From positions 1 through 64,000 of the forward strand of contig CACXGE010000027.1 in assembly GCA_902767135.1 (NCBI GenBank): DNA of 64,000 nt, in the 5' to 3' direction. This document shows positions 54,896 to 63,971 of the stretch, one piece after another. Position numbers and translations under genes: made by a program. The notes under the pieces were generated by a model. That model had not been told where the DNA came from. It did not search any database and saw nothing but the letters and a program-made list of their open reading frames with translations. The DNA is from an uncultured Lachnospiraceae bacterium. GTDB taxonomy: Bacteria > Bacillota > Clostridia > Lachnospirales > Lachnospiraceae. Every line of letters begins with the position of its first letter. The stretch's first letter is position 1.

Positions 54896-55381
54896 ATGGC
54901 AAAAGCGTTGTATTCCGGAAGTTTTGACCCAGTAACATTAGGACATTTAGATATTATAAAAAGAGCAGCCAATGTATTTGACGAGGTTGTGGTGGCGGTT
55001 TTAAATAATAAGGCGAAAAATCCATTGTTTTCTGTGGAAGAACGTGTTAATATGTTAGAAGAAACTACCAAGGATTTGCCAAATGTAAAAATCACATCAT
55101 TTCGTGGTTTGCTGGTAGATTTTGCAAGAGAAGAAAACATAAATGTAATTGTGAGAGGATTAAGGGCAATTACAGATTTTGAATACGAACTTCAGATGGC
55201 ACAGACCAATCATGAGTTATTACCGGATGTGGATACGATGTTCCTTACAACAAATATCTTATATTCCTATGTAAGTTCTACGATCGTAAAAGAGGTGGCC
55301 TCATACCATGGAGATGTCTCCCATTTTGTGCCGGAATGTATTGAAGAGAAGATAAAGGAAAAATACGTTAGTGTGCAGTAA
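54896..55381 (+). CDS. coaD: Phosphopantetheine adenylyltransferase
   Basis: A protein of 161 residues: nucleotidyltransferase motif [39 protein letters not shown] and the C-terminal [20 protein letters not shown]. It makes dephospho-CoA from phosphopantetheine and ATP. Paired with rsmD, probably co-transcribed with the topoisomerase genes. Confidence 0.97.
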   Translation: MAKALYSGSFDPVTLGHLDIIKRAANVFDEVVVAVLNNKAKNPLFSVEERVNMLEETTKDLPNVKITSFRGLLVDFAREENINVIVRGLRAITDFEYELQMAQTNHELLPDVDTMFLTTNILYSYVSSTIVKEVASYHGDVSHFVPECIEEKIKEKYVSVQ

Positions 55382-55428
55382 CAAAAACACAAAAGTGTAT
55401 AAAATGGAGCAGAAGGAGAAGGGTTATC

Positions 55429-56076
55429 ATGGCTAGTGTAAGTAGAATAGAAGAAATTATAGATGATATTGAAGATTATATTGAAAGCTGTAAATTTGTA
55501 CCGTTATCTTCCCAGAATCTGATGGTATCAAAATCAATTATTGAAGATTTGATTCGGGAACTTAGGATGAAAACACCAGAAGAAATCAAAAGATATCAGA
55601 AGATTATTGCCAACCGGGAGGCAATACTAGAGGATGCTCAGTTGAAAGCGGACGCTATGTTGGAAGAGGCGAATAGACAGACTGCGGCATTGGTAAACGA
55701 ACATGAAGTAATGCAGCAGGCAGTGGAGCAGGCAACAGAAATCGTCAATCAAGCCACACAGCAGGCACAGCAGATTTTGGATGATGCCACAAGAGATGCC
55801 AATGAAATCCGTATAAGCGCAATGGAATATACGGATGATTTGCTGAAAAGTTTACAGCATATTATAGGGCATGCTATGGATTCCGCATCTGCCAAATATG
55901 ACAGCCTGATTTTTGAATTAAAGAAGACCTGTGATGTGGTAGATGCAAACAGAGCCTCTCTGGGAGAATCACTGGGTACGGCACCACAGCAGGAATATCC
56001 GGAACAGGAATTCTCACAGGAACAGCAGATGTCACCAGAGTTTCCGGAGGATATGGAGATTACATATCAAGAGTAG
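55429..56076 (+). CDS. Coiled-coil protein, ATPase-subunit-like, of unknown function
   Basis: A protein of 215 residues. After a conserved start (RIEEIIDDIEDYIESCKFVP) most of the chain is a long coiled coil rich in Ala, Glu and Gln (about 60-150), then a C-terminal segment (SASAKYDSLIFELKKTCDVVD) and a Gln/Glu/Pro-rich tail. Such proteins next to coaD in clostridia are often annotated as DivIVA-like or V-ATPase subunit H-like on coiled-coil similarity alone; the true role is unknown. Ribosome-binding site AGAAGGAGAAGGG. Confidence 0.8.
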   Translation: MASVSRIEEIIDDIEDYIESCKFVPLSSQNLMVSKSIIEDLIRELRMKTPEEIKRYQKIIANREAILEDAQLKADAMLEEANRQTAALVNEHEVMQQAVEQATEIVNQATQQAQQILDDATRDANEIRISAMEYTDDLLKSLQHIIGHAMDSASAKYDSLIFELKKTCDVVDANRASLGESLGTAPQQEYPEQEFSQEQQMSPEFPEDMEITYQE

Positions 56077-56085
56077 CTTGCATTT

Positions 56086-56144
56086 GTCGGCATTGACCGA
56101 TTTGCGTATCTGTTCATTGGTTCTGAACAGATACTAGTAAATAT
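56086..56144. repeat. Dispersed intergenic repeat containing an 11-bp hairpin; overlaps the end of ylbJ
   Basis: A perfect stem GTATCTGTTCA (56106-56116) with TGAACAGATAC (56124-56134) and a TTGGTTC loop, preceded by GTCGGCATTGACCGATTTGC and followed by TAGTAAATAT. About 60 bp align with 30827-30888. Read on the minus strand, the hairpin supplies the last codons and the TGA stop of ylbJ. Confidence 0.75.
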
Positions 56145-57052
56145 AGGATAAGTAGTAAAGTAGAGATTCCGCATTGAATCCACTTGTTTTTTATGTAAGA
56201 TAGTGGAGATAGTGGGGAATCTTTTATTATGCTACAGGTTTGTAGAATACCACAGAGCCCTCCAAAGACAGACAAAGGTAGGGAGAATAATATTTTTGTC
56301 GTAACAGGAATATCTAAGGAATTTAGATGGTTTAATCCGGTGGTTATCTCAGTAAAGGTAGAAAGGACACCACTGACAATAGGGGGGCAAGGCAGCATGG
56401 TGAAGCAACCGGAGCAGATGGAGCAAAGGATAATATATCCTCCCAGTTTGGTAATATTCACAAAGCCATTCATAATGGCATTGTCAACCATTTCCATCGT
56501 CAGGGAGTTTGTCTGGTTTTGGGAAGAATCTCTCGGTTGGTCTATGGAGTGGATTTTCTCTTTTGGACGTCTTATGAGACCATAGATCAGTGGGATTCCG
56601 TAAATTATGAAAAGAATGAAAGACAGGGAACACTGCTCCTTGAAACAGGTGCTATACAGAAAGGTAGTGACAAATACCGGACTCAAATTGTTACAGAATG
56701 ACAGCAGATAATCAGCTTCCTGTTCAGAGATTATCTTTTTTTGCAGTAAATCAGATACAAGTTTTGCCCCCATAGGGTAGCCGCTTAGAAAACCTGAAAA
56801 GATGACAAAGCTTCCTGGGTGTGATACGTGGAAAAGACGGGAGAGAATGGGGGAGAGAAACCTGTATATTATGTAAATTGCACCTGTCTCCATCAATAGA
56901 CGGGATAATACCATAAAGGGAAACAAAGATGGCAAAATCACGTGAAACCATAAAAGAAGTCCACCTTTAGCATAATCTACACAGGTATTTGGAAATAAAA
57001 CGAGAAATACCAAAGTCAGAAATAATAACAAATAGGTACAAGGTTTTTGCAT
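56114..57052 (-). CDS. ylbJ: Sporulation integral membrane protein YlbJ
   Basis: A protein of 312 residues with about eight membrane segments and nucleoside-recognition (Gate) motifs: LWFHVILPSLFPFMVLSRLL, FSGFLSGYPMGAKLVSDL, LLSFCNNLSPVF. YlbJ homologues are needed for heat-resistant spores in Bacillus and are made under SigE in the mother cell. It is the only gene in this part on the minus strand and convergent with the coiled-coil gene. The final residues (LLVSVQNQ) and the stop lie inside a dispersed repeat. The start has an AGGTGG ribosome-binding site. Confidence 0.92.
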   Translation of the reverse strand: MQKPCTYLLLFLTLVFLVLFPNTCVDYAKGGLLLWFHVILPSLFPFMVLSRLLMETGAIYIIYRFLSPILSRLFHVSHPGSFVIFSGFLSGYPMGAKLVSDLLQKKIISEQEADYLLSFCNNLSPVFVTTFLYSTCFKEQCSLSFILFIIYGIPLIYGLIRRPKEKIHSIDQPRDSSQNQTNSLTMEMVDNAIMNGFVNITKLGGYIILCSICSGCFTMLPCPPIVSGVLSTFTEITTGLNHLNSLDIPVTTKILFSLPLSVFGGLCGILQTCSIIKDSPLSPLSYIKNKWIQCGISTLLLILYLLVSVQNQ

Positions 57053-57361
57053 AGTCCACCTGAAAAATCTTTTGTTATCTAGTTTATGAAAATAAAAAAA
57101 ATATATGTGCAGTAAGAAGAGGAAGATATCATTTCAAAAAACGTGGTTATAATTCAAAAATAACATTCATAAAATAAATGTGTTAAATTGTAAGTTACAG
57201 TACAAAGCTGCCTGCGTCTGTACAGTAACCTATAATTACCTAAATAGTTGTGAAAGTTCTGTAAAATCGTGGAAATCGTAGGAAAAATGTGATAAACTAT
57301 AGTAAGGTTTGGAAAAGGAAATGAGAACGGAGATTAGAGTAAAATAAATGGAGTGTTTTTT
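57053..57361. other. Divergent AT-rich intergenic region between ylbJ and the alarmone synthetase
   Basis: No gene is seen in these 309 bp. They must carry promoters for both flanking genes. A TAAACT at 57293-57298 is a possible -10 for the + strand gene, with a weak -35. A hairpin, GTTACAGTACA (57194-57204) with TGTACAGTAAC (57219-57229), one A-A mismatch, sits in the middle. Confidence 0.6.
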
Positions 57362-58177
57362 ATGGAAATACAGTTGTGGAGAGAGCTGCTAAATCCCTAT
57401 GAGTTGGCAGTGGAAGAGCTTCAGGTGAAATTTAATCACAATATTAGAGAGCATAGGGAAAGGGGATTGTATTCTCCCATAGAACAGGTGCTGGGCAGAG
57501 TAAAATCTGTTACAAGTATTATAGAAAAGGCACAGAAAAAGAATATACCAATGGAACGGATTGAAGAAGAAATTGAAGATATTGCAGGTATTCGACTGAT
57601 TTGTCAGTTTGTGGAAGATATTTATGCCATTGCAGATATGATTCAACACAGAGATGATATGAAGGTAAAGCAGATTAAGGATTATGTTGCCAACAAAAAG
57701 GAAAGCGGATATCAAAGCTATCATATGATTGTCACATACAAAATCCAGACATTAGAGGGACCAAAGGTGATTCCGGTAGAGATTCAGATTCGAACATTAG
57801 CTATGAATTTTTGGGCTACCATTGAGCATTCTTTGCAGTATAAATATCGGGAGAATATGCCACAATATATCAAGGACAGCTTAAGTGGTGCGGCGACAGC
57901 GGTTATTGTCTTGGACAAGGAAATGTCTGCTGTGAGAAGTGAAATTATGGATGCCCAGAATTCCTTTCATATCAAAGCAAATGTGGTGGCATCCATCCTC
58001 AATACTATGCAGAATTTATATAAGGTTGCCAATAAGCGTGAACTATTAAAGATTCAAGAAGAATTTTACAGGATTTATGAGAAGGATGATTTAGAACAAT
58101 TAAATCGGTTTGAGCATGAGTTAGATTTAATTGCAGAAGGTTACAAAGTACAAGGAATCAAACATGCACTAAATTAA
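57362..58177 (+). CDS. relQ: Small alarmone synthetase (RelQ/YjbM-type (p)ppGpp synthetase)
   Basis: A protein of 271 residues, one RelA/SpoT synthetase domain: RGLYSPIEQVLGRVKSVTSI, the EDIAGIRLIC segment, NKKESGYQSYHMIV and PVEIQIRTLAMNFWATIEH. There is no HD hydrolase, TGS or ACT domain, so it only makes (p)ppGpp. Start ATG 57362 has GGAG at good spacing; a GTG at 57353 overlaps that site. It is followed closely by a pseudouridine synthase gene. ObgE, a ppGpp-binding GTPase, is encoded 10 kb upstream. Confidence 0.93.
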   Translation: MEIQLWRELLNPYELAVEELQVKFNHNIREHRERGLYSPIEQVLGRVKSVTSIIEKAQKKNIPMERIEEEIEDIAGIRLICQFVEDIYAIADMIQHRDDMKVKQIKDYVANKKESGYQSYHMIVTYKIQTLEGPKVIPVEIQIRTLAMNFWATIEHSLQYKYRENMPQYIKDSLSGAATAVIVLDKEMSAVRSEIMDAQNSFHIKANVVASILNTMQNLYKVANKRELLKIQEEFYRIYEKDDLEQLNRFEHELDLIAEGYKVQGIKHALN

Positions 58178-58199
58178 CTTGACGAAAGGTGTTAAAAAC

Positions 58200-58913
58200 A
58201 TGTTAGTAAGACTGGATAAGTTTCTGACTGAGGCGAAAGTGGGAAGCAGAAGCGAAGTGAAAAACTATATTAAAAAGGGGCTGGTGTCGGTGAACGGGAT
58301 ACCAGCCTTAAAACCGGAGACAAAGATAGAGACAAAGAAAGACAAAGTGGAATATCAGGGGGAAGTAATTGCAGAAAAGAGATTTGTCTACTATATGTTG
58401 AATAAGCCTAAGGGGGTAGTGAGTGCCACGGTGGACAATGTAAACCAGACAGTTGTTTCTTTGATAAAAGAAAAGTATCAGGATGAGTTGTTTCCGGTGG
58501 GGAGACTGGACAAAGATACGGAAGGTTTATTGCTACTGACCAATGATGGACAACTGGCCCATGATTTACTTTCCCCCAAAAAACATGTAGACAAGACCTA
58601 CTATGCATTGATACGGGGCTATGTTACAAATTCAGAGGTGGAGAAATTTAAGGAAGGTCTGGACATAGGAGAGAAGAAACCTACTATGCCTGCAGACCTT
58701 TCTATTTTACAGCCAGGTGATGTTTCGGAAATACAGGTTACCATCTGTGAAGGGAAATTTCATCAGGTAAAACGAATGTTTCAGGCGGTGGACAAAGAAG
58801 TGATTTATCTAAAAAGAATTTCTATGGGGAGATTGAATTTGGATAAAAACTTACAGCCTGGGGAATATAGACAGCTAAGTGAATCAGAAATACAGATGCT
58901 AAAGGAGAAGTAA
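58200..58913 (+). CDS. RsuA/RluB/RluF-family pseudouridine synthase
   Basis: A protein of 237 residues. N-terminal S4 RNA-binding domain (VRLDKFLTEAKVGSRSEV, IKKGLVSVNG), then the synthase core with LNKPKGVVSAT, catalytic Asp in PVGRLDKDTEGLLLLTNDG and the C-terminal ICEGKFHQVKRMF. It isomerises uridine in 16S or 23S rRNA. ATG 58200 follows GAAAGGTG; the frame opens at a TTG at 58179. It follows relQ by 22 bp. Confidence 0.93.
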   Translation: MLVRLDKFLTEAKVGSRSEVKNYIKKGLVSVNGIPALKPETKIETKKDKVEYQGEVIAEKRFVYYMLNKPKGVVSATVDNVNQTVVSLIKEKYQDELFPVGRLDKDTEGLLLLTNDGQLAHDLLSPKKHVDKTYYALIRGYVTNSEVEKFKEGLDIGEKKPTMPADLSILQPGDVSEIQVTICEGKFHQVKRMFQAVDKEVIYLKRISMGRLNLDKNLQPGEYRQLSESEIQMLKEK

Positions 58914-58916
58914 GCC

Positions 58917-60899
58917 ATGGAAAAAGGTTTTTTGCCTATTTGTAAAGAGGATATGATAGAGAGAGGGATAGAGCAGTTTGACTTTGTTTACGTTATCGGA
59001 GATGCGTACGTAGACCATCCTTCTTTTGGACATGCCATCATCAGTAGAGTGCTGGAAGCACATGGATATACTGTGGGAATCATCTCCCAGCCAGACTGGA
59101 AGGTAAAGGAAAGTGTTGGAATCTACGGTGAGCCAAGGTTAGGGTTTATCGTTACCGGGGGGAATATGGATTCTATGGTAAATCATTATTCTGTATCCAA
59201 AAAACGAAGGGAGATGGATGCCTTTACCCCAGGGGGGATCATGGGAAAACGACCGGATTATGCAACGGTAGTGTATTGCAATCTGATTCGCCAGACCTTT
59301 AAAAAGACACCGATTATTATTGGAGGAATTGAAGCTTCTTTAAGAAGGCTGGCACATTATGATTACTGGTCAGATTCCATGAAACGTTCCATTTTGTTAG
59401 ATTCAGGTGCGGATTTGTTAATCTATGGAATGGGGGAAAGACCCATTATAGAAGTGGCTGAGGCATTAGAAAGTGGCATTCAGGTGAAGGATATTACATT
59501 TATTGATGGGACGGTGTACAAGACCAACAGTCTGGAAAGTGTGTATGATGCCATTACCCTTCCAAGTTATACCGAATTGAAAACGGAAAAAAAGAAGTAT
59601 GCCCAGAGTTTTTATGTGCAATACTGTAACACAGATCCTTTTGTGGCAAAACGGCTGATAGAGCCTTACAAGGAGAGACAGTTTGTGATTCAAAATCCAC
59701 CGGCAAAACCTTTGCCACAAAGTGAGATGGATCATGTTTATGCACTGCCATATATGAGAAACTACCACCCAAGTTATGAGGCAGCAGGCGGTGTTCCGGC
59801 GATTAAGGAAGTGAAATTTAGTCTGGTAAGTAATCGAGGCTGCTTTGGGGGCTGTAGTTTCTGTGCACTCACGTTTCATCAGGGAAGAATCATCCAGACA
59901 AGAAGTCATGAGTCGTTGTTAGCAGAAGCACAGCAGATAATCTGGGACAAGGATTTTAAAGGCTATATTCATGATGTGGGAGGTCCCACGGCAAATTTCA
60001 GGCATACAGCCTGTGAAAAGCAAAAGACAAAGGGAGCTTGTCCAAACAAGCAGTGTCTGTTCCCAAAACCCTGTGCCAATTTAAAAGTTGACCATAAAGA
60101 TTATCTTTCTCTGCTGAAAAAACTACGCCAGTTGCCAAATGTAAAGAAAGTATTTGTTCGTTCCGGGATTCGTTTTGATTACCTTATTGCGGATAAAGAT
60201 GATACTTTTTTTAAGGAGTTGTGTGAGCATCATATCAGTGGACAGCTTAAGGTGGCTCCAGAGCATATCTCAGACAATGTATTAAAATACATGGGAAAAC
60301 CGGAAAATGCAGTGTATGAGCGTTTTCAGAAAAAATATAAGCGTATCAATGAAAAACTTGGGAAGAAACAGTTTTTGGTGCCTTACCTTATGTCCAGCCA
60401 TCCGGGTTCCACCATTAAGGAGGCGGTGGAGCTTGCTGAATATTTAAGAGATTTGGGATATATGCCAGAACAGGTACAGGATTTTTATCCAACGCCATCC
60501 ACACTTTCCACCTGTATGTACTATACCGGGTATGACCCAAGAACCATGGAAAAAGTATATACCCCTAAGAATCCCCATGAGAAGGCAATGCAAAGAGCCT
60601 TAATTCAGTACCGTAATCCAAAGAACTATGATTTGGTGAAGGAAGCATTGATTTTGGCGGGAAGGCAGGATTTGATTGGTTTTGATGAGAAGTGTCTGAT
60701 TCGTCCAAGAAATATGGGAAACCATTACAGTGGTGGAGTTGGAAAAAACAGTAAGAAAAATGGAACTTCCACATCAGGTGGCTACAGAGAAAAAAATAAA
60801 AATGGAGTCAGTGGAAAGGGAAAAAATACAAAGCAGCAGAGAGTGGAAAGACCAAAGAATAAAAAAACAATTCGCAATGTACACAAGAAGAAAAAATAG
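58917..60899 (+). CDS. YgiQ-family (UPF0313) radical SAM protein
   Basis: A protein of 660 residues. An N-terminal domain (about 1-280; [39 protein letters not shown]) precedes the radical SAM core with the CxxxCxxC motif in [13 protein letters not shown] (near 307). A cysteine-rich stretch near 365-390 ([13 protein letters not shown]) may hold an extra cluster. The last 50 residues are a Lys/Asn/Gly-rich basic tail suggesting nucleic-acid or ribosome contact. Function unknown in the family. Starts 3 bp after the pseudouridine synthase gene. Confidence 0.93.
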   Translation: MEKGFLPICKEDMIERGIEQFDFVYVIGDAYVDHPSFGHAIISRVLEAHGYTVGIISQPDWKVKESVGIYGEPRLGFIVTGGNMDSMVNHYSVSKKRREMDAFTPGGIMGKRPDYATVVYCNLIRQTFKKTPIIIGGIEASLRRLAHYDYWSDSMKRSILLDSGADLLIYGMGERPIIEVAEALESGIQVKDITFIDGTVYKTNSLESVYDAITLPSYTELKTEKKKYAQSFYVQYCNTDPFVAKRLIEPYKERQFVIQNPPAKPLPQSEMDHVYALPYMRNYHPSYEAAGGVPAIKEVKFSLVSNRGCFGGCSFCALTFHQGRIIQTRSHESLLAEAQQIIWDKDFKGYIHDVGGPTANFRHTACEKQKTKGACPNKQCLFPKPCANLKVDHKDYLSLLKKLRQLPNVKKVFVRSGIRFDYLIADKDDTFFKELCEHHISGQLKVAPEHISDNVLKYMGKPENAVYERFQKKYKRINEKLGKKQFLVPYLMSSHPGSTIKEAVELAEYLRDLGYMPEQVQDFYPTPSTLSTCMYYTGYDPRTMEKVYTPKNPHEKAMQRALIQYRNPKNYDLVKEALILAGRQDLIGFDEKCLIRPRNMGNHYSGGVGKNSKKNGTSTSGGYREKNKNGVSGKGKNTKQQRVERPKNKKTIRNVHKKKK

Positions 60900-60942
60900 G
60901 GTAGGAGAAATATGGTTTCAAGTGTAGGAAGGTGAGATAGAA

Positions 60943-61755
60943 ATGGAAACATCTTGTAATGAAAAGAAAGAGAAACAAAGGAAAAAGGTAGCTATTGTTA
61001 CCGGTGCCTCCTCTGGAATGGGGAGGGAGTTCGTACGTGCCATTGCCAGAGACTATGAAAAAACAATTCAGGAAATCTGGGTAATTGCAAGAAGAAAAGA
61101 ACGCTTAGTAGAATTGCAAAAAGAGTTATCTGGCAGTATGAAATTAAGGCTGATTGCCCTGGACATTACAGATGATGCAGCTTATGAAGAATATGTAAGC
61201 CTTTTGAAAAAAGAAAATCCAAAGGTATGCATTCTGATAAATTCCGCAGGGTATGGAAAGATTGGAAATTTTCAGGAACTCTCCAGAGAAGACAATCTTG
61301 GAATGGTGAAACTAAACTGTGAGGCTTTAGTGAAAGTGACCTACGATACCTTGGAGTATATGGTAAAAAAAGGAAAAATTATTCAACTTGCATCAGCGGC
61401 ATCTTTTTTGCCACAGCCTGCCTTTGCAATCTATGCAGCAAGTAAGTCTTTTGTCACAAGCTTTTCGAAAGCTTTGTCCTGGGAACTGTCCTGGAGACAG
61501 ATTACCGTGACTGCTGTCTGTCCGGGACCTGTAAAAACAGAGTTTTTTGATATCGCAGAGGAGAAAAACAGCATTGCACTGTACAAGAGATTGGTTATGG
61601 CAAACCCGGTAAAGGTTGTGAGGAAAGCAATGAGGGATATGAGAAAGGGAAAAATGGTGTCGGTGTACGGAATCACTATGAATCTCTTCCGCTTGCTTTG
61701 TAAACTATGTCCCCAGGAAATAATCATGAACTTAGGATTTAAAAAAGAGGAGTAA
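60943..61755 (+). CDS. Short-chain dehydrogenase/reductase
   Basis: A protein of 270 residues with the classical SDR fold: TGASSGMGREFVRAIA (cofactor loop), NSAGYGKIGNF, a Ser in LASAASFL, the catalytic YAASK and PGPVKTEFF. The substrate is not predictable. It is followed 4 bp later by a small membrane protein gene. The start has a GGAAGGTGAGA ribosome-binding site. Confidence 0.92.
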   Translation: METSCNEKKEKQRKKVAIVTGASSGMGREFVRAIARDYEKTIQEIWVIARRKERLVELQKELSGSMKLRLIALDITDDAAYEEYVSLLKKENPKVCILINSAGYGKIGNFQELSREDNLGMVKLNCEALVKVTYDTLEYMVKKGKIIQLASAASFLPQPAFAIYAASKSFVTSFSKALSWELSWRQITVTAVCPGPVKTEFFDIAEEKNSIALYKRLVMANPVKVVRKAMRDMRKGKMVSVYGITMNLFRLLCKLCPQEIIMNLGFKKEE

Positions 61756-61759
61756 TAAG

Positions 61760-62350
61760 ATGCAAAAAGGTGAATATGGATATCTACAATACAAAAGAAA
61801 AATAGAAACCGTGAAAAGTGTTGCATTTTTTGCTGTGGCTATGGCAATTTTTCTCATCGGTTATATTTCTACCGGAACTAAGAAAAACTGGTTTACTGTT
61901 TTGGCAGTGGTTTCCATGTTGCCTGTGGCAAAGCAGATTACGGTGACTGTACTGTACTACAGATACAAAAGTGGAACGAAAGAGGTTTTTGACAGAATGA
62001 AAGCTCATGAAAAAAGTGCATTGTGTCTTTCGGATATTGTGATTACCGCTTATGACAAAACCTTTGAACTGATGCATGTGGGGATTGTTGCCAATACAGT
62101 GATAGGGTATTCGGAAAAAGAGAAAATGTCAGAGAAAGATGGAGAAGTTTATTTAAAAAATGTCATCGAACAAAATGGTTATCAGGGGGTTTCTGTTAAG
62201 ATTTACAAAAAAGAAAAAGACTATATAGAAAGACTGGTTCAAATGCAGGAACATCTGTCAAAGGACAAGGATATGAACAAAGAAAAGGCGGAGAAAAACC
62301 ACCGGCTGGAGGGGAAAATTGCCCAGGTAATCAAGGCAGTTTCCATCTAA
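61760..62350 (+). CDS. Hypothetical membrane protein
   Basis: A protein of 196 residues. Two membrane segments near the N-terminus (SVAFFAVAMAIFLIGYIS and WFTVLAVVSMLPVAKQITV), then a cytoplasmic domain of about 130 residues with no recognised motif, and a charged end. A short gap to the SDR gene suggests one transcript. Family unknown to me. Confidence 0.75.
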   Translation: MQKGEYGYLQYKRKIETVKSVAFFAVAMAIFLIGYISTGTKKNWFTVLAVVSMLPVAKQITVTVLYYRYKSGTKEVFDRMKAHEKSALCLSDIVITAYDKTFELMHVGIVANTVIGYSEKEKMSEKDGEVYLKNVIEQNGYQGVSVKIYKKEKDYIERLVQMQEHLSKDKDMNKEKAEKNHRLEGKIAQVIKAVSI

Positions 62351-62385
62351 CGGTGCAATTTGGATAAAGGATAAGAAAAAGAATT

Positions 62386-63354
62386 ATGAGACAGATTGAT
62401 ATTGGAGAAAATGAGGCAGGGATTCGCTTAGAAAAGCTTCTTGCAAAGTATTTAAATAAGGCTCCTAAAAGTTTTATTTTTAAAATGCTTCGAAAAAAGA
62501 ACATAACTTTAAATGGGAAAAAAGCAGACGGAACGGAAAAAACCAAGGTAGGGGATGTGGTAAAACTCTTCCTAAGTGATGAAACCATCGAGAATTTCAG
62601 GGAAATAAAGGAACCAGTGCGCAGGAGGCAAATTCCCAGCTTGGATATTGTCTATGAAGATGATAATATTGTGCTGATAAACAAGCCAAGTGGAATGTTA
62701 GTACAAAAGGCAAATCCCAAAGATTATTCGTTAAATGAAATGCTTATGGATTATCTGGTACAAAAAGGTGAGATTTCAAAGGAAAGTTTAAGTACATTTA
62801 AACCATCTATCTGTAATCGTCTGGACAGAAATACCAGCGGCCTGGTGGCAGCGGGAAAATCCATGGCAGGGTTACAGGAATTGTCACAAATGTTTCGGGA
62901 CAGAACGATTCACAAATATTATTTGTGTTATGTCAGTGGAAAGTTAGACCACCCTTGTGTCATCAACGGATATCTGTATAAGGATGAAAAAAGAAATAAG
63001 GTGACAATTTTGAAGACAGCACAAAAGGATGCCAAGGAGATAATTACGGAATATTATCCCATGAAATCCACAAAAGAGTTTACCTTGCTAAAGGTCAAAC
63101 TGGTGACAGGAAAGAGTCACCAGATTCGTGCCCATTTAGCATCCATAGGTCATCCTATTATCGGAGACACAAAATATGGATTAAAATCCGTGAATGAAAA
63201 ATATAATAAAGAGACAAAGGTTGGCTCCCAGCTATTACATGGGTTTGAGTTGGAGTTTCCTGTTACCCAGGGAAAGTTAGCTTATCTTTCGGGCAAATCC
63301 TTTCAGGCAAATCCACCAAAAGAATTTGAAAGAATGGAAAAATTAGGCGGGTGA
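62386..63354 (+). CDS. RluA-family pseudouridine synthase
   Basis: A protein of 322 residues: N-terminal S4 domain (GIRLEKLLAKYLNKAPKSF, NITLNGKKADG), catalytic Asp in NRLDRNTSGLVAAGKSM and the C-terminal VKLVTGKSHQIRAHLASIGH. This resembles RluC/RluD-like enzymes that modify 23S rRNA. It is followed 4 bp later by recU. Confidence 0.93.
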   Translation: MRQIDIGENEAGIRLEKLLAKYLNKAPKSFIFKMLRKKNITLNGKKADGTEKTKVGDVVKLFLSDETIENFREIKEPVRRRQIPSLDIVYEDDNIVLINKPSGMLVQKANPKDYSLNEMLMDYLVQKGEISKESLSTFKPSICNRLDRNTSGLVAAGKSMAGLQELSQMFRDRTIHKYYLCYVSGKLDHPCVINGYLYKDEKRNKVTILKTAQKDAKEIITEYYPMKSTKEFTLLKVKLVTGKSHQIRAHLASIGHPIIGDTKYGLKSVNEKYNKETKVGSQLLHGFELEFPVTQGKLAYLSGKSFQANPPKEFERMEKLGG

Positions 63355-63358
63355 TACT

Positions 63359-63901
63359 ATGGCAACATGGAATTCCAGAGGATTGAGGGGTTCTACCCTA
63401 GAAGAAATGATTAATCGCACAAATGAAAAATACAGAGAGAAACATCTGGCACTGATTCAGAAGATTCCTACTCCCATTACGCCGGTAAATATTGAAAAAT
63501 CCACCCGGCATATTACATTGGCTTATTTTGAACAGAAAAGCACCGTGGACTATATTGGAGCAGTACAGGGGATTCCAGTTTGTTTTGATGCTAAGGAATG
63601 TAATACGGATACCTTTCCCTTACAGAACATCCATGAACATCAATATAGGTTCATGAAAGATTTTGAACAGCAGGGAGGGATAGCCTTTTTGGTGATTTAT
63701 TACACCCACAAAGGCGTATTGCATTATCTGAGATTTCAGGAGTTGGAACGGTTTTATCAGCGTATGGTCCAGGGAGGGAGAAAAAGTTTTCGCTATGATG
63801 AACTTGATGAGACCTATCATATGAAAGGAAAAAATGGGATTTTGGTGCCTTTTTTGGAAAAAATACAAAAAGACCTGGATGAAAGAGACGTCTTGACATA
63901 A
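63359..63901 (+). CDS. recU: Holliday junction resolvase RecU
   Basis: A protein of 180 residues with RecU features: WNSRGLRGSTLEEMINRTNE, STVDYIGAVQGIPVCFDAKE (nuclease core with Asp and the Glu-x-Lys-like segment) and QHQYRF-like EHQYRFMKDF. It cuts junctions in Firmicutes, replacing RuvC, and cooperates with the RuvAB encoded at 16.2-17.8 kb. In many Firmicutes recU is next to a PBP gene; here it follows a pseudouridine synthase. The last codons overlap a strong promoter. Confidence 0.95.
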   Translation: MATWNSRGLRGSTLEEMINRTNEKYREKHLALIQKIPTPITPVNIEKSTRHITLAYFEQKSTVDYIGAVQGIPVCFDAKECNTDTFPLQNIHEHQYRFMKDFEQQGGIAFLVIYYTHKGVLHYLRFQELERFYQRMVQGGRKSFRYDELDETYHMKGKNGILVPFLEKIQKDLDERDVLT

Positions 63902-63921
63902 TAATAAACAATCGTTATAAT
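63893..63921 (+). promoter_or_regulatory. Consensus SigA promoter overlapping the recU stop
   Basis: TTGACA (63893-63898), a 17-bp spacer and TATAAT (63916-63921) match the consensus exactly. The -35 box lies on the final recU codons. The product lies beyond the window. Confidence 0.88.
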
Positions 63922-63951
63922 GTAAAAAAGTTTATTGGATTAGTACGTTAC

Positions 63952-63971
63952 CACTTTATTGCGGTAAAGTG
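63952..63971 (+). repeat. Hairpin in the leader of the gene beyond the right edge
   Basis: CACTTTA (63952-63958) pairs with TAAAGTG (63965-63971) around TTGCGG, and the arm is preceded by ACGTTAC. It lies about 25 nt after the likely transcription start. Confidence 0.6.

Noticed and set aside
56229-56585. 118-codon + strand frame opposite ylbJ
   Set aside because: It is antisense to a well-supported membrane protein gene, has no ribosome-binding site and resembles no known protein.
57081-57101. SigE-type promoter for ylbJ (CATAAACT on the minus strand with an ATATT-like upstream box)
   Set aside because: The -10-like box fits well, but the spacing to the AT-rich upstream match is too short (about 11 bp) and the region is so AT-rich that chance matches are expected.
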